DNA from: Acidobacteriota bacterium
GTDB lineage: Bacteria; Acidobacteriota; Terriglobia; Terriglobales; Acidobacteriaceae
Length of the DNA: 64,000 nt
Assembly (NCBI GenBank): GCA_018268915.1
Contig: JAFDVQ010000003.1
Coordinates: 248,001 to 312,000, forward strand
Direction: 5' to 3'
Part shown: positions 16,708 through 23,477 of the stretch, in pieces
How the letters are laid out: each line of letters opens with the position of its first letter
Position numbering within the stretch: position 1 is the first letter of the stretch
Notes under the pieces: generated by a model
Told to the model about the DNA's origin: nothing
What the model saw: the letters and a program-made list of their open reading frames with translations, nothing else
Databases searched by the model: none
Position numbers and translations under genes: made by a program

Positions 16708-17244
16708 TTACTTCACGCCTTTGTCGGGGTTCCAGATGCCCTGTTGTTTGCGGACGTAGAGGATCTGGCCTACGTGGTAGGCGTTGTGGGCGCCGACGTG
16801 GGCGATGAGCGAGGCGTTGGCCGCGAGCTTCTCATCGTTGGCATCGTTGACGGCCTTCTCCCAGTCGGCGAGGACCTGATTGAGTTTCTTAGATAAGTCG
16901 GTCCACTGGTCGGCGGTGAACTTGTCGAAGGTCTCGTTGTTGTTGCCGTCGAAGGGGGCGTTCTTCTCGCCTTTGAAGTCGTTGAGCGCGCGCTGGTCCC
17001 AATACCAGATGTGATACGCAAGCTGGCCGATAGAGTGGTTGCCCTTGCCGGGCGTCCACATGGCCTGCTCCGCGGTGACGCCGTCAATGGATGTGCTGAC
17101 GGGAACGAACCAGTCTTCCTGATCATGCGTGGTGCGGAGCTGCTCGAGAAGCACGCCGCGAAGAGTGGTGGGCGGCTGCTTTTTCTCGGGGGTTTGTGCG
17201 GCGAGAGGAACAGCGAGCAGGAGGAGGAGTGCAAGCTTTCTCAT
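16708..17244 (-). CDS. Exported DinB-like protein
   Basis: 178 residues from ATG 17244. A short signal peptide (MRKLALLLLLAVPLAAQ) suggests export. The mature part is a DinB four-helix fold with the typical metal-site histidines: HSIGQLAYHIWYWDQRAL (about 75-92) and a C-terminal HVGAHNAYHVGQILYVRKQQG. DinB-like enzymes include thiol-dependent metalloenzymes such as bacillithiol transferases, but the actual reaction here is unknown. Export is unusual for the family. It faces the decarboxylase gene across a terminator. Confidence 0.88.
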   Translation of the reverse strand: MRKLALLLLLAVPLAAQTPEKKQPPTTLRGVLLEQLRTTHDQEDWFVPVSTSIDGVTAEQAMWTPGKGNHSIGQLAYHIWYWDQRALNDFKGEKNAPFDGNNNETFDKFTADQWTDLSKKLNQVLADWEKAVNDANDEKLAANASLIAHVGAHNAYHVGQILYVRKQQGIWNPDKGVK

Positions 17245-17398
17245 AGCTGGGAACCTCGTAGTGCGGAAAGTATACCGTTCGAGGCGCCGTGGCGGAATCC
17301 GGCAGATGGGAGCGGCAGTCCGGCTTGCCACTTCGAGGCGCGGGAACAGCACAGGACCCTGGCGCGGCAGTGCGGAGTTGGGTAGGGTCAGAGGTCTT

Positions 17399-18277
17399 AT
17401 GAGTCGAGCAGCATCGTTGATGGAGGAGATTCGCGTGCCGGCGGTTGGGCGCGTGGTGTCGCGAGCGGCGCAGCAGCCTGCGCTGGCGTTGTTCGCGTTG
17501 GGCCTGGTCGGCATGGGCTTGCTGGCCCTGGTGTATGGCGACTTTGCCATGGGATGGCAGCCCGTAGCGCCGTGGTTCCCGGCGAGAACTCTTCTGGCCT
17601 ACGGGTCGGGCGTCCTGATGGTGGTGTGCGGGGCGGGACTATTCTTTGAGAAGACGACGGCCTGGTCGCTGCGGATTGTGTTGCCATACCTGGTGGTGTG
17701 GCAGATGCTGAAGTTTCCTGCGCTGGTCGTCGCGCCGAAGATCGAGGGTGTCTATCTCGGGTTCGGCGAGCTTGCGGTGCTGCTGGCGGGTGGGTGGACT
17801 CTGTTCGCGCGGCTCGCAAAAGTGGAAGGGACGAGTTTTGCGTGGGCGGGAAGCGAGCGCGCGGTTCGCGTCGCGCGGTACTACTTCGCGGTGTGGATCA
17901 TCCCGATCGGCTTGTCGCACATGCTGTATTTAACTCCAACATTGGACCTGATTCCATCATGGCTGCCGGGTAAGGTGTTCTGGGCTTACCTGACGGGCAT
18001 CGGGCAGATTGCTTCGGGACTGGGCGTGCTCTTCGGAGTGTTGCCGCGGGTTGCGGCATTTGCGGAGTCGGTACAGATATTTCTGTACACGCTGCTGATC
18101 TGGCTGCCGGCAATTCTGATGGCGAATCACAACCTTGGGCCTTCGTTCGCCCATGCGAACCGGCGGTTGAGTTTTACAGCGTTCCTGATCTCTTGGATTA
18201 TTGCGGCGGGAGCGTGGGCGGTGGCGCAGAACGTTCCGCGGAAAGAAAAAATGAGCGCCGGAGGCCGACGCTCATAA
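17399..18277 (+). CDS. Integral membrane protein, unknown function
   Basis: 292 residues from ATG 17399 (AGAGG upstream). About seven to eight hydrophobic helices are visible, for example ALALFALGLVGMGLLALVYG, LAYGSGVLMVVCGAGLFF, LGFGELAVLLAGGWTLF, YYFAVWIIPIGLSHMLYL, IASGLGVLFGVLPRVAAF and FLISWIIAAGAWAVA. The layout recalls DoxX-like membrane proteins, but no diagnostic motif is seen, so no function is given. A GAGCG/CGCTC palindrome overlaps the last codons (18251-18273) and may act as a terminator. Confidence 0.8.
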   Translation: MSRAASLMEEIRVPAVGRVVSRAAQQPALALFALGLVGMGLLALVYGDFAMGWQPVAPWFPARTLLAYGSGVLMVVCGAGLFFEKTTAWSLRIVLPYLVVWQMLKFPALVVAPKIEGVYLGFGELAVLLAGGWTLFARLAKVEGTSFAWAGSERAVRVARYYFAVWIIPIGLSHMLYLTPTLDLIPSWLPGKVFWAYLTGIGQIASGLGVLFGVLPRVAAFAESVQIFLYTLLIWLPAILMANHNLGPSFAHANRRLSFTAFLISWIIAAGAWAVAQNVPRKEKMSAGGRRS

Positions 18278-18303
18278 ATGGTTCAGGTTGGCCACAACCG
18301 AAC

Positions 18304-18942
18304 TTACATCTGATAGCTTGCCCGGTGCCCCGCTGGATTCAGCATCGCGTCGTGGCGCGAGCCCATGCGACGTGAGAGGGAGCGGGCGAGCAGGCGCTTG
18401 CCGCGGAAGACGCGGGACTTCATGGTAGCGACGCTGAGGTTGAGGGCGCGGGCTGCGTCGGCTTGCGGTTCTTCGTCGAGAGCGCAGACTTCGAGGGCAC
18501 GGCGGCAGACAAAGCTGAGCTTGCCGACTTCTTCCCGCAGGATATTTTCCATTTCGCGCGTTTCCCAGGTCTCCTCGGGATTCTTGCGCCCGTCGGGCAG
18601 GTTGATTTCGACAACATCTCCCTCGTCCTTGCTGAGGTATTCGATGGAAAGGAAGACGCGGCCGCGGCGGCTGCGAAGGTGTTCATGCGCGGTGTTCTGC
18701 ACGATGGCGCCGAGCCAGCTGGACATCTGCGATTCTCCGCGGAAGCGGGCGAGGGCCTTGTAGGCCTTCATGAAGGCTTCCTGAAGAATGTCTTCGGCGT
18801 CTTCGTTGCTCTGGGTGAGGCGTCGCGCCATGCGAAGGAGCTGGGGACGGCGGCGTTCGGCGGTTTCGAGAAACTCCTGTAGACGATGTTCGAACAACGG
18901 CGGCTGAATTTCAGACTCGATTGCGCTCAAGGCAATTTGCAT
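18304..18942 (-). CDS. ECF RNA polymerase sigma factor, second copy
   Basis: 212 residues from ATG 18942 (GGGAG about ten bases upstream; a GTG two codons earlier has worse spacing). Region 2: RRRPQLLRMARRLTQSNEDAEDILQEAFMKAYKAL, then FRGESQMSSWLGAIVQNTAHEHLRSRR. Region 4: EEVGKLSFVCRRALEVCALDEEPQADAARALNLSVATMKSRVFRGKRLLAR, a helix-turn-helix that would read the -35 box. No zinc-finger anti-sigma gene is adjacent; the gene just upstream codes for a small single-helix membrane protein that could be a regulator, which is only a suggestion. Confidence 0.92.
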   Translation of the reverse strand: MQIALSAIESEIQPPLFEHRLQEFLETAERRRPQLLRMARRLTQSNEDAEDILQEAFMKAYKALARFRGESQMSSWLGAIVQNTAHEHLRSRRGRVFLSIEYLSKDEGDVVEINLPDGRKNPEETWETREMENILREEVGKLSFVCRRALEVCALDEEPQADAARALNLSVATMKSRVFRGKRLLARSLSRRMGSRHDAMLNPAGHRASYQM

Positions 18943-19055
18943 ATACACCCGCTCCCATCGGGGTGGACAATCCAGATTCGAAAAGAGAGTTCAGACAGAA
19001 CTGGATCACAGAGGGCGTCCGCACCGGAGAGCGAAGGTGTGAGCCGACTGCAGGC

Positions 19056-19463
19056 TTATGCCAGAAGGGAGATGGAAGGAGGAGCGCGGAGAGGATGGAG
19101 GGGTGAGACGAACTCAAGAGTATGCACCGATGCGGGTTCAGCTATGAGCTGAGGGCGCGCATGGAGCGGCAGAAAAGGCATTTCGACGACGCAGAGCTGC
19201 GTCGTGGAGAACTTGTGCTCGTCCTGCTCGTGCGTCGCGGGAGCGGCCGTCGCCTCGTTGCGATGGTCCAGCCACATGCGGGTGGTGGAGGCCTTGGTGA
19301 CGCCCGTGTTGAGGTAGTGGGAGAGCTTGAGGCCGTAGCTCCATCCGCCTACGATGAGTGCCATGGCAAGGACGGGGAGAACGCCGGGCTCGAGGAATTG
19401 GAGAATCGCCCGCTTCAGGGCGGAGAGCTTCGCAGTCGACTGCGACTGGGTAGAAAGCTTCAT
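19056..19463 (-). CDS. Small single-helix membrane protein, unknown
   Basis: 135 residues from ATG 19463; a TTG nine codons earlier with GAGGAG ten bases upstream is an equally possible start. One membrane helix is visible (about 25-45, GVLPVLAMALIVGGWSYGL). The rest, with KASTTRMWLDHRNEATA and a CVVEMPFLPLHAR segment, has no known domain. It lies 113 bp upstream of the ECF sigma gene on the same strand and could be cotranscribed with it. Coding bias fits its neighbours, but the C-terminal third is weakly conserved-looking. Confidence 0.6.
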   Translation of the reverse strand: MKLSTQSQSTAKLSALKRAILQFLEPGVLPVLAMALIVGGWSYGLKLSHYLNTGVTKASTTRMWLDHRNEATAAPATHEQDEHKFSTTQLCVVEMPFLPLHARPQLIAEPASVHTLEFVSPLHPLRAPPSISLLA

Positions 19464-19656
19464 CTCCGCGACTGGGGAAGTTTCGGGCAAGGCCCCTTGG
19501 CTCCTCGTACCGTGCAGCTAAGGTCTCACAAGTATAGACTCACGGCTCGTTTATTTTGTTTCAAAAAGCGGTTGGAGAGTGACCGAATGAGTTCGTGGGA
19601 GTGAACTCAAAGATAGCCGGGCTGGACCCGATCAACAAAAGCCTATACTGGCGAAA

Positions 19657-20262
19657 ATGAAGCTACCGATTCCCGGACAAGAACTTGTGGCTCTGATCGT
19701 GGCGGTGTCGTTTGCCGCGGGGCTGAACGTTTATGCCACGGTGGCGACCCTTGGGCTGCTGGCGCATACGGGGGTTGTTCCCCTGCCGACAGGGCTGCAG
19801 ATGCTGGGGAGTTGGTGGGTGATCGGCGCCAGCGCGGCATTGTTCGGGGTGGAGTTTTTTGCGGACAAGGTGCCTGCATTTGACCTGGTGTGGAATGCGC
19901 TGCATACGTTCATCCGGATTCCGGTGGCGGCGCTCCTGGCGTGGAGGGCCACGGCGAACCTGAGCCCGCAGGAGCAGTTGATCGCCACGCTGCTGGGCGG
20001 GCTGGTTGCGTTTGCGGCGCATGGAGGGAAGACTGCGGTTCGGGCAGTCGTGACTCCTTCGCCGGAGCCGCTGTCGAATATGGGACTCTCTCTGGGTGAG
20101 GATGTCGTTTCGATTGCGCTGACCTGGCTGGCGACGCGGCATCCGTATGCGGCGGCGGGGATCGCAGCGTTGTTCGTGCTGGTGATCGCGCTGATGGTGC
20201 GGTTGGTGTGGAGAGCGCTGAAGAAACTGTTCCGGTCGGCGGAGCAGGTGATTCAGACGTGA
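19657..20262 (+). CDS. DUF4126 membrane protein
   Basis: 201 residues with five or six hydrophobic helices. The pattern AAGLNVYATVATLGLLAHTG, FFADKVPAFDLVWNALHTFIRIPVAALLA, GGLVAFAAHGGKTAVRAVVTPSPEPLSN matches the DUF4126 family, which is found widely in bacteria and has no assigned function. The conserved HGGKTAVR and DKVPAFD motifs face between helices and may form a functional site. It is a single-gene unit; a family C hairpin follows in the convergent gap. Confidence 0.88.
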   Translation: MKLPIPGQELVALIVAVSFAAGLNVYATVATLGLLAHTGVVPLPTGLQMLGSWWVIGASAALFGVEFFADKVPAFDLVWNALHTFIRIPVAALLAWRATANLSPQEQLIATLLGGLVAFAAHGGKTAVRAVVTPSPEPLSNMGLSLGEDVVSIALTWLATRHPYAAAGIAALFVLVIALMVRLVWRALKKLFRSAEQVIQT

Positions 20263-20286
20263 GTCAGTTGGACAGTTTTCGTCGTT

Positions 20287-20334
20287 CCCACCCTAACGCT
20301 CCACTTTCGTGGATCGTTAGAATGGGGCGCCCGG
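20287..20334 (+). repeat. REP-like hairpin, family C
   Basis: CTAACGCTCCAC (20294-20305) and GTGGATCGTTAG (20310-20321) pair over 12 positions with one mismatch, loop TTTC. Flanks TTCCCACC and AATGGGGCGCCC echo the GGGTGCCC ends of families A and B. It sits in the gap between convergent genes and could also stop transcription. Confidence 0.7.
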
Positions 20335-20356
20335 ATCGGAAATCTTTACTGGCGGG

Positions 20357-20824
20357 TCAGGCGACGAGGGATTCGAGGCGGTCGTAGCTGACGGCCATGC
20401 CGGATTCCATGCCGGTGGCGAGCATCGATTTGCGCACTTCCTCGTTGGGAAGAGTCATGCGCATGATCATGAGTGTTCCGGCGCCATCGGGTTCGAAGAG
20501 TGTCTCGACGTGGTTGTCGGGGGTGGGATCGGGCAGGTGCATGCGCTCGACGTGGACCAGGCGCTTGTACGGCTCCATTTCGAGGTTCTCGCCAGTGAGA
20601 TAGAAGCCATGGCCGTTGCCGTCTGACCACTCGAAGCGGATCTTGCCGCCCGGACGGGGGTCGTTGATGCACACTGGCATGGTCCATCCTGGAGGTCCGA
20701 GCATCCACTTTTTGATGACCTCCGGGTCGGTATGCGCGCGGTAGACGGCCTCTGGCGAGGCGGCGAAGCGGCGAGTGACGACGACGAAGCGGTCTCCTTC
20801 AGTCTTGAGCGACATCTTGTTCAT
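20357..20824 (-). CDS. SRPBCC/AHSA1-domain protein
   Basis: 155 residues with the AHSA1 pattern: RRFAASPEAVYRAHTDPEVIKKWMLGPPGW, then DPRPGGKIRFEWSDG and FEPDGAGTLMIMRMTLP, ending near SYDRLESLV. The fold makes a deep hydrophobic pocket for small ligands; no enzyme activity can be assigned. Its start codon overlaps the stop of the upstream ArsR gene (ATGA), so the two are translated together. ArsR-AHSA1 pairs are common in soil bacteria, where the regulator is thought to control its partner. Confidence 0.92.
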   Translation of the reverse strand: MNKMSLKTEGDRFVVVTRRFAASPEAVYRAHTDPEVIKKWMLGPPGWTMPVCINDPRPGGKIRFEWSDGNGHGFYLTGENLEMEPYKRLVHVERMHLPDPTPDNHVETLFEPDGAGTLMIMRMTLPNEEVRKSMLATGMESGMAVSYDRLESLVA

Positions 20825-21156
20825 TTCGGATCTCCTTTGGGGGCATTGATTTCGGCGAGGATGTTGTCGAGGCGATCGTAGTTAGCCTCCAACGCGCGAC
20901 GCAGGGTGTTGAGGTACTGGTCGATGTTGTCGAGTGCGGGCTTGGCGAGACGGCGGGGACGGCGGGTCCCGTCGACGCGCTGTTCGATGAGGCCGGCGGT
21001 TTCGAGCACCTTGAGGTGCCGGGAAATCGCGGGCTGCGTCATCTGGAAGGGCTTCGCCAGTTCCAGGACGGTAGCTTCGCCGAGGGCCAGCCGGGCGAGG
21101 ATTGCGCGGCGGGTAGGGTCGGAGAGTGCTGCGAAGCTGGAGTCAAGAATTTGCAT
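20821..21156 (-). CDS. ArsR/SmtB-type winged-helix repressor
   Basis: 111 residues from ATG 21156. The motif FAALSDPTRRAILARLALGEATVLELAKPFQMTQPAISRHLKVLETAGLIEQRVDG is a canonical ArsR winged helix. No Cys metal site is present, so it is not a metal sensor of the ArsR/SmtB kind and may respond to a small molecule. A near-perfect 20-bp palindrome lies four bases upstream of the start codon and is the likely operator, so the gene probably represses itself and the AHSA1 gene it overlaps by 4 bp. Confidence 0.95.
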   Translation of the reverse strand: MQILDSSFAALSDPTRRAILARLALGEATVLELAKPFQMTQPAISRHLKVLETAGLIEQRVDGTRRPRRLAKPALDNIDQYLNTLRRALEANYDRLDNILAEINAPKGDPK

Positions 21157-21160
21157 AACG

Positions 21161-21180
21161 AAATTGTTATATAACAAATT
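21161..21180. promoter_or_regulatory. Probable ArsR operator palindrome
   Basis: The core TTGTTATATAACAA (21164-21177) is a perfect 14-bp palindrome; two more pairs outside one mismatch extend it to 20 bp. It is AT-rich in a G+C-rich region and lies just upstream of the ArsR start codon. Position and symmetry fit autorepression; binding itself is inferred. Confidence 0.7.
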
Positions 21181-21283
21181 AATTATGTTTGAGACGTGAT
21201 CCGAAGTCAAGCTAATTCTGCGTCGATTTTCTTTGCGGTTGGTTTGGGCGGGTTGGCGAGTTCCTATGAGTGCGGGACGGTGC

Positions 21284-21736
21284 TTACACGCCGAATTGCT
21301 GGAGGTGGTGGTCGATGTGTTTGTACATCCACATGGACCACTCGTCGGGCGTGAGGTGCCCGAAGAAGCTATGAGGATGATTGGTGCAGCCGGACGGGCC
21401 TGCTGCGAAGAATCGGTCAATTGCCCGGCCGAGTTTCTCGCACTCGGCCGGGAGGTCGCGGTCATCCGCAACCTGGAAGCCGGGAATGGTGGGCGAGTTT
21501 CGACGCATGGGCTCGCTCGGCTGAAAGGCTTTGGGCTTAATCAGGCCACCGATGAGGCGGCCAATGAGCATGCGGGGTGGACGTCGGTCGCCGCAGGCCA
21601 GTTCCATGCCAATGGTGCAGTGAGCCATGGCCTGCGCTGGAGTCATCTTGCCCCAGAGGCGCGGGGTGTCGGGGCGGAGCTGCGACATGCGGTCTTTGAG
21701 CTCCTGGACGGAGTCGGGCTGCCAGAGGGTCTTCAT
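21284..21736 (-). CDS. DUF1569 (DinB-like) protein
   Basis: 150 residues. The sequence PRLWGKMTPAQAMAHCTIGMELACGD and the C-terminal HSFFGHLTPDEWSMWMYKHIDHHLQQFGV match DUF1569, a DinB-superfamily group with a probable metal site built from the conserved histidines. No signal peptide. Function is unknown. It is upstream of the ArsR/AHSA1 pair on the same strand but separated from it by more than 100 bp including the operator, so it is probably a separate unit. Confidence 0.88.
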   Translation of the reverse strand: MKTLWQPDSVQELKDRMSQLRPDTPRLWGKMTPAQAMAHCTIGMELACGDRRPPRMLIGRLIGGLIKPKAFQPSEPMRRNSPTIPGFQVADDRDLPAECEKLGRAIDRFFAAGPSGCTNHPHSFFGHLTPDEWSMWMYKHIDHHLQQFGV

Positions 21737-22220
21737 GGATTTGACCTGAACGACGTCATGATAGCAGCGGGGTGGTGAGACTTGCCGGTGGACCTGCCAC
21801 TCATCGCGATGAAGCTGCGGATGTATGGGGCATAGCTTTCCTTTGCGCTCAGTCGCTTCGTTATTGCGAATATGACATTCGTTTTACGTTTCCCCCAGCC
21901 TCTCGGGAGCAGATTAGAAGCGTCTGATGCAGCACGGTCTGTTCTGGATCCTGCACACGAAAACAGTCGCTGAGCGGAGGCGATTCGCCACTCGATGTCA
22001 ACCTTCACCGCTCACCAACCATCGCAACCCATTCAATCCATTCCCCGGAATCATCCCTCCCGCATTGCAGATTAATTCGCGGGTTTTGTCACAATGGAAT
22101 TGCAGTCATATTCAGGGCAAATCGCCACCGGAATTCGGGCATCGATAAACTCCCGAACTCCGCCAGCGCCGCTAACATGCGCGCAAGCGCACGCTAACCC
22201 CGCTGGCACCGGAGCCTCTC
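21737..22220. other. Gene-free gap with GCTAAC repeat
   Basis: A 484-bp gap between divergent genes. Its right part (22162-22200) holds the GCTAAC-type repeat around GCGCGCAAGCGC, related to the unit at 1263-1312. The rest shows no frame with coding character and no recognisable RNA. Confidence 0.5.
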
Positions 22221-22952
22221 ATGTACATCGAATGCCGTCACATTACGCCTGCAGGATTCAAGTGCACCGTACCCCGCATAGACGACGACCGCTTCTGCTT
22301 CGACCATCGCAATCTGCACAACCTCATGCCCGCTCCGCAACCTGCTCCAGGAACCCCCTTCCGCATGCCCCTGCTCGAAGACGCGTCCGGGCTTAGGATC
22401 GCTCTTCAGGAAGTCTCCTGGGCCATGGGCGACAAGCGAATCACCCAGCGGGAAGCCGGCATTTACCTCCGGGTCATCACCATCGCCAAGGGTCTGCTCC
22501 CCCGCCATCCCGACGTCACCACCAAGCCCGTGCGATCGCTCTGCTACGACAACGATGGATTCGAAATGGGAGAAGCTGTCACCAACTGCGATCCGCCTCG
22601 CGACTGCGTCACCTGCGAAAATCCCTGCGACTGGTTCCCGTACTACGAAGACGAAGTGGAAGAAATTGAACAGCAGATAGCGGAAGAAGAGCAGCAAAAG
22701 AAACTCGAGTCCTGGAAGGCAGAGAATCCCGGCGTCGAGCCACCACCCGACTTGCAACCCGCCCCGGAGCCCGACCGGCCCTGGAAGGGAAAGTACGACA
22801 ACGAAGACCCTGCAGTCCGCGCAATCTGCGAGTTCATCGAGGAAAAAGAATACAAAGAGATGCTCGCACTTCAGGCCATCGAAAAAGCCAGGATCAAATC
22901 CACAGAAGCGCCCGGGACAACGCCTGTTTCTCAACAACGACTGTCATCCTGA
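22221..22952 (+). CDS. Hypothetical protein with N-terminal Cys/His cluster
   Basis: 243 residues; GGAG seven bases upstream of the ATG. The N-terminus has Cys5, Cys15 and a CFDHRN motif (about 26-31), a possible zinc site. A second Cys group, CDPPRDCVTCENPCDW, lies near 122-137. Then follow an acidic coiled-coil segment (YYEDEVEEIEQQIAEEEQQKK) and a Pro-rich linker. No family is recognised. The last residues before the stop (RLSS) and the stop codon itself come from a dispersed TGTCATCCTGAGCG repeat, so the natural C-terminus may have been replaced. Confidence 0.75.
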   Translation: MYIECRHITPAGFKCTVPRIDDDRFCFDHRNLHNLMPAPQPAPGTPFRMPLLEDASGLRIALQEVSWAMGDKRITQREAGIYLRVITIAKGLLPRHPDVTTKPVRSLCYDNDGFEMGEAVTNCDPPRDCVTCENPCDWFPYYEDEVEEIEQQIAEEEQQKKLESWKAENPGVEPPPDLQPAPEPDRPWKGKYDNEDPAVRAICEFIEEKEYKEMLALQAIEKARIKSTEAPGTTPVSQQRLSS

Positions 22953-22994
22953 GCGAAGGTCGCAACGTGACCGGAGTCGAAGGACCCGCAGTTG
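22939..22994 (+). repeat. TGTCATCC-family repeat overlapping a gene end
   Basis: CTGTCATCCTGAGCGAAGG, then GTCGCAACGTGACC, then GGAGTCGAAGGACCCGCAG. The TGA of TCCTGA is the stop codon of the gene at 22221-22952. Confidence 0.75.
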
Positions 22995-23036
22995 CCTTTA
23001 CAAAGTTTTCAACTCACCGAACGGTCGCGGTACTCG

Positions 23037-23098
23037 GGGGTGCCCCCGTGCCTGCCCTGAGCGCAGCCGAAGGGTCCCTCGCACTTGGGGACCTGGGA
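23037..23098 (+). repeat. REP-like hairpin, family B, interrupted copy
   Basis: Looks like a family B unit (GGGTGCCCCC ... TCCCTCGCACTTGGGGACCTGGG) split by about 24 bp, CCTGAGCGCAGCCGAAGGG, which resembles the other TGAGCG-type repeat. This suggests one repeat inserted into the other or a gene-conversion join. Confidence 0.6.
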
Positions 23099-23108
23099 AG
23101 AAACATCC

Positions 23109-23160
23109 AGGCAAACTGTGCCCTATTCATCGCACAGCCTCATCGTGCGATGAGCAGGAT
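23109..23160 (+). repeat. GCAAACTGTGCCC hairpin repeat, copy 1
   Basis: AGGCAAACTGTGCCC leader followed by a perfect 9-bp stem TCATCGCAC (23127-23135) with GTGCGATGA (23145-23153). A near-identical unit lies 218 bp further on at 23327-23377. Confidence 0.8.
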
Positions 23161-23195
23161 ACATCGCATCTCGATAGACCTGGTACCCAATAGCA

Positions 23196-23230
23196 GGGTG
23201 CCCCCGGTCCCTCGCACTCGGGGACCGGGG
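23196..23230 (+). repeat. REP-like hairpin, family B copy 2
   Basis: GGGTGC tag, stem CCCCGGTCCC (23202-23211) with GGGACCGGGG (23221-23230), perfect over 10 bp. Same stem as 1995-2029 with a different loop base. Confidence 0.85.
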
Positions 23231-23275
23231 TGAGACGACCGCACCTCGAAAGACATGGGAAAACCATGAATCGCC

Positions 23276-23305
23276 GGGTGCCCCATCCTTGCGAAGCAAG
23301 GGCGG
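23276..23305 (+). repeat. REP-like hairpin, family D
   Basis: GGGTGCCCC tag followed by a short hairpin CCTTGC-GAA-GCAAGG (23287-23301). Shares the end tag but has a shorter, unrelated stem. Confidence 0.6.
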
Positions 23306-23326
23306 GAAAGACTCTCCGACTCACTC

Positions 23327-23377
23327 AGGCAAACTGTGCCCATTCATCGCACAGTTTCATCGTGCGATGAGTGGGAT
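23327..23377 (+). repeat. GCAAACTGTGCCC hairpin repeat, copy 2
   Basis: Same leader and stem TCATCGCAC (23344-23352) / GTGCGATGA (23362-23370) as copy 1; here the outer flanks CCCAT and GTGGG extend the pairing to about 14 bp with one G-T wobble. Two ATTACGTAG words at about 23412 and 23444 follow before the zwf stop codon. Confidence 0.8.
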
Positions 23378-23477
23378 CAGAGAAGAGATGCGTTGCTAAC
23401 TCATTGCGCTGCTATTACGTAGCCGTAACCCTAATCCCACGTATTACGTAGGGAAAACAGGGAAAAGAAGTGCCCCC

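Noticed and set aside
23410..23455. Riboswitch or attenuator from the doubled ATTACGTAG words
   Set aside because: They are downstream of zwf, not in a leader, and form no conserved riboswitch core.
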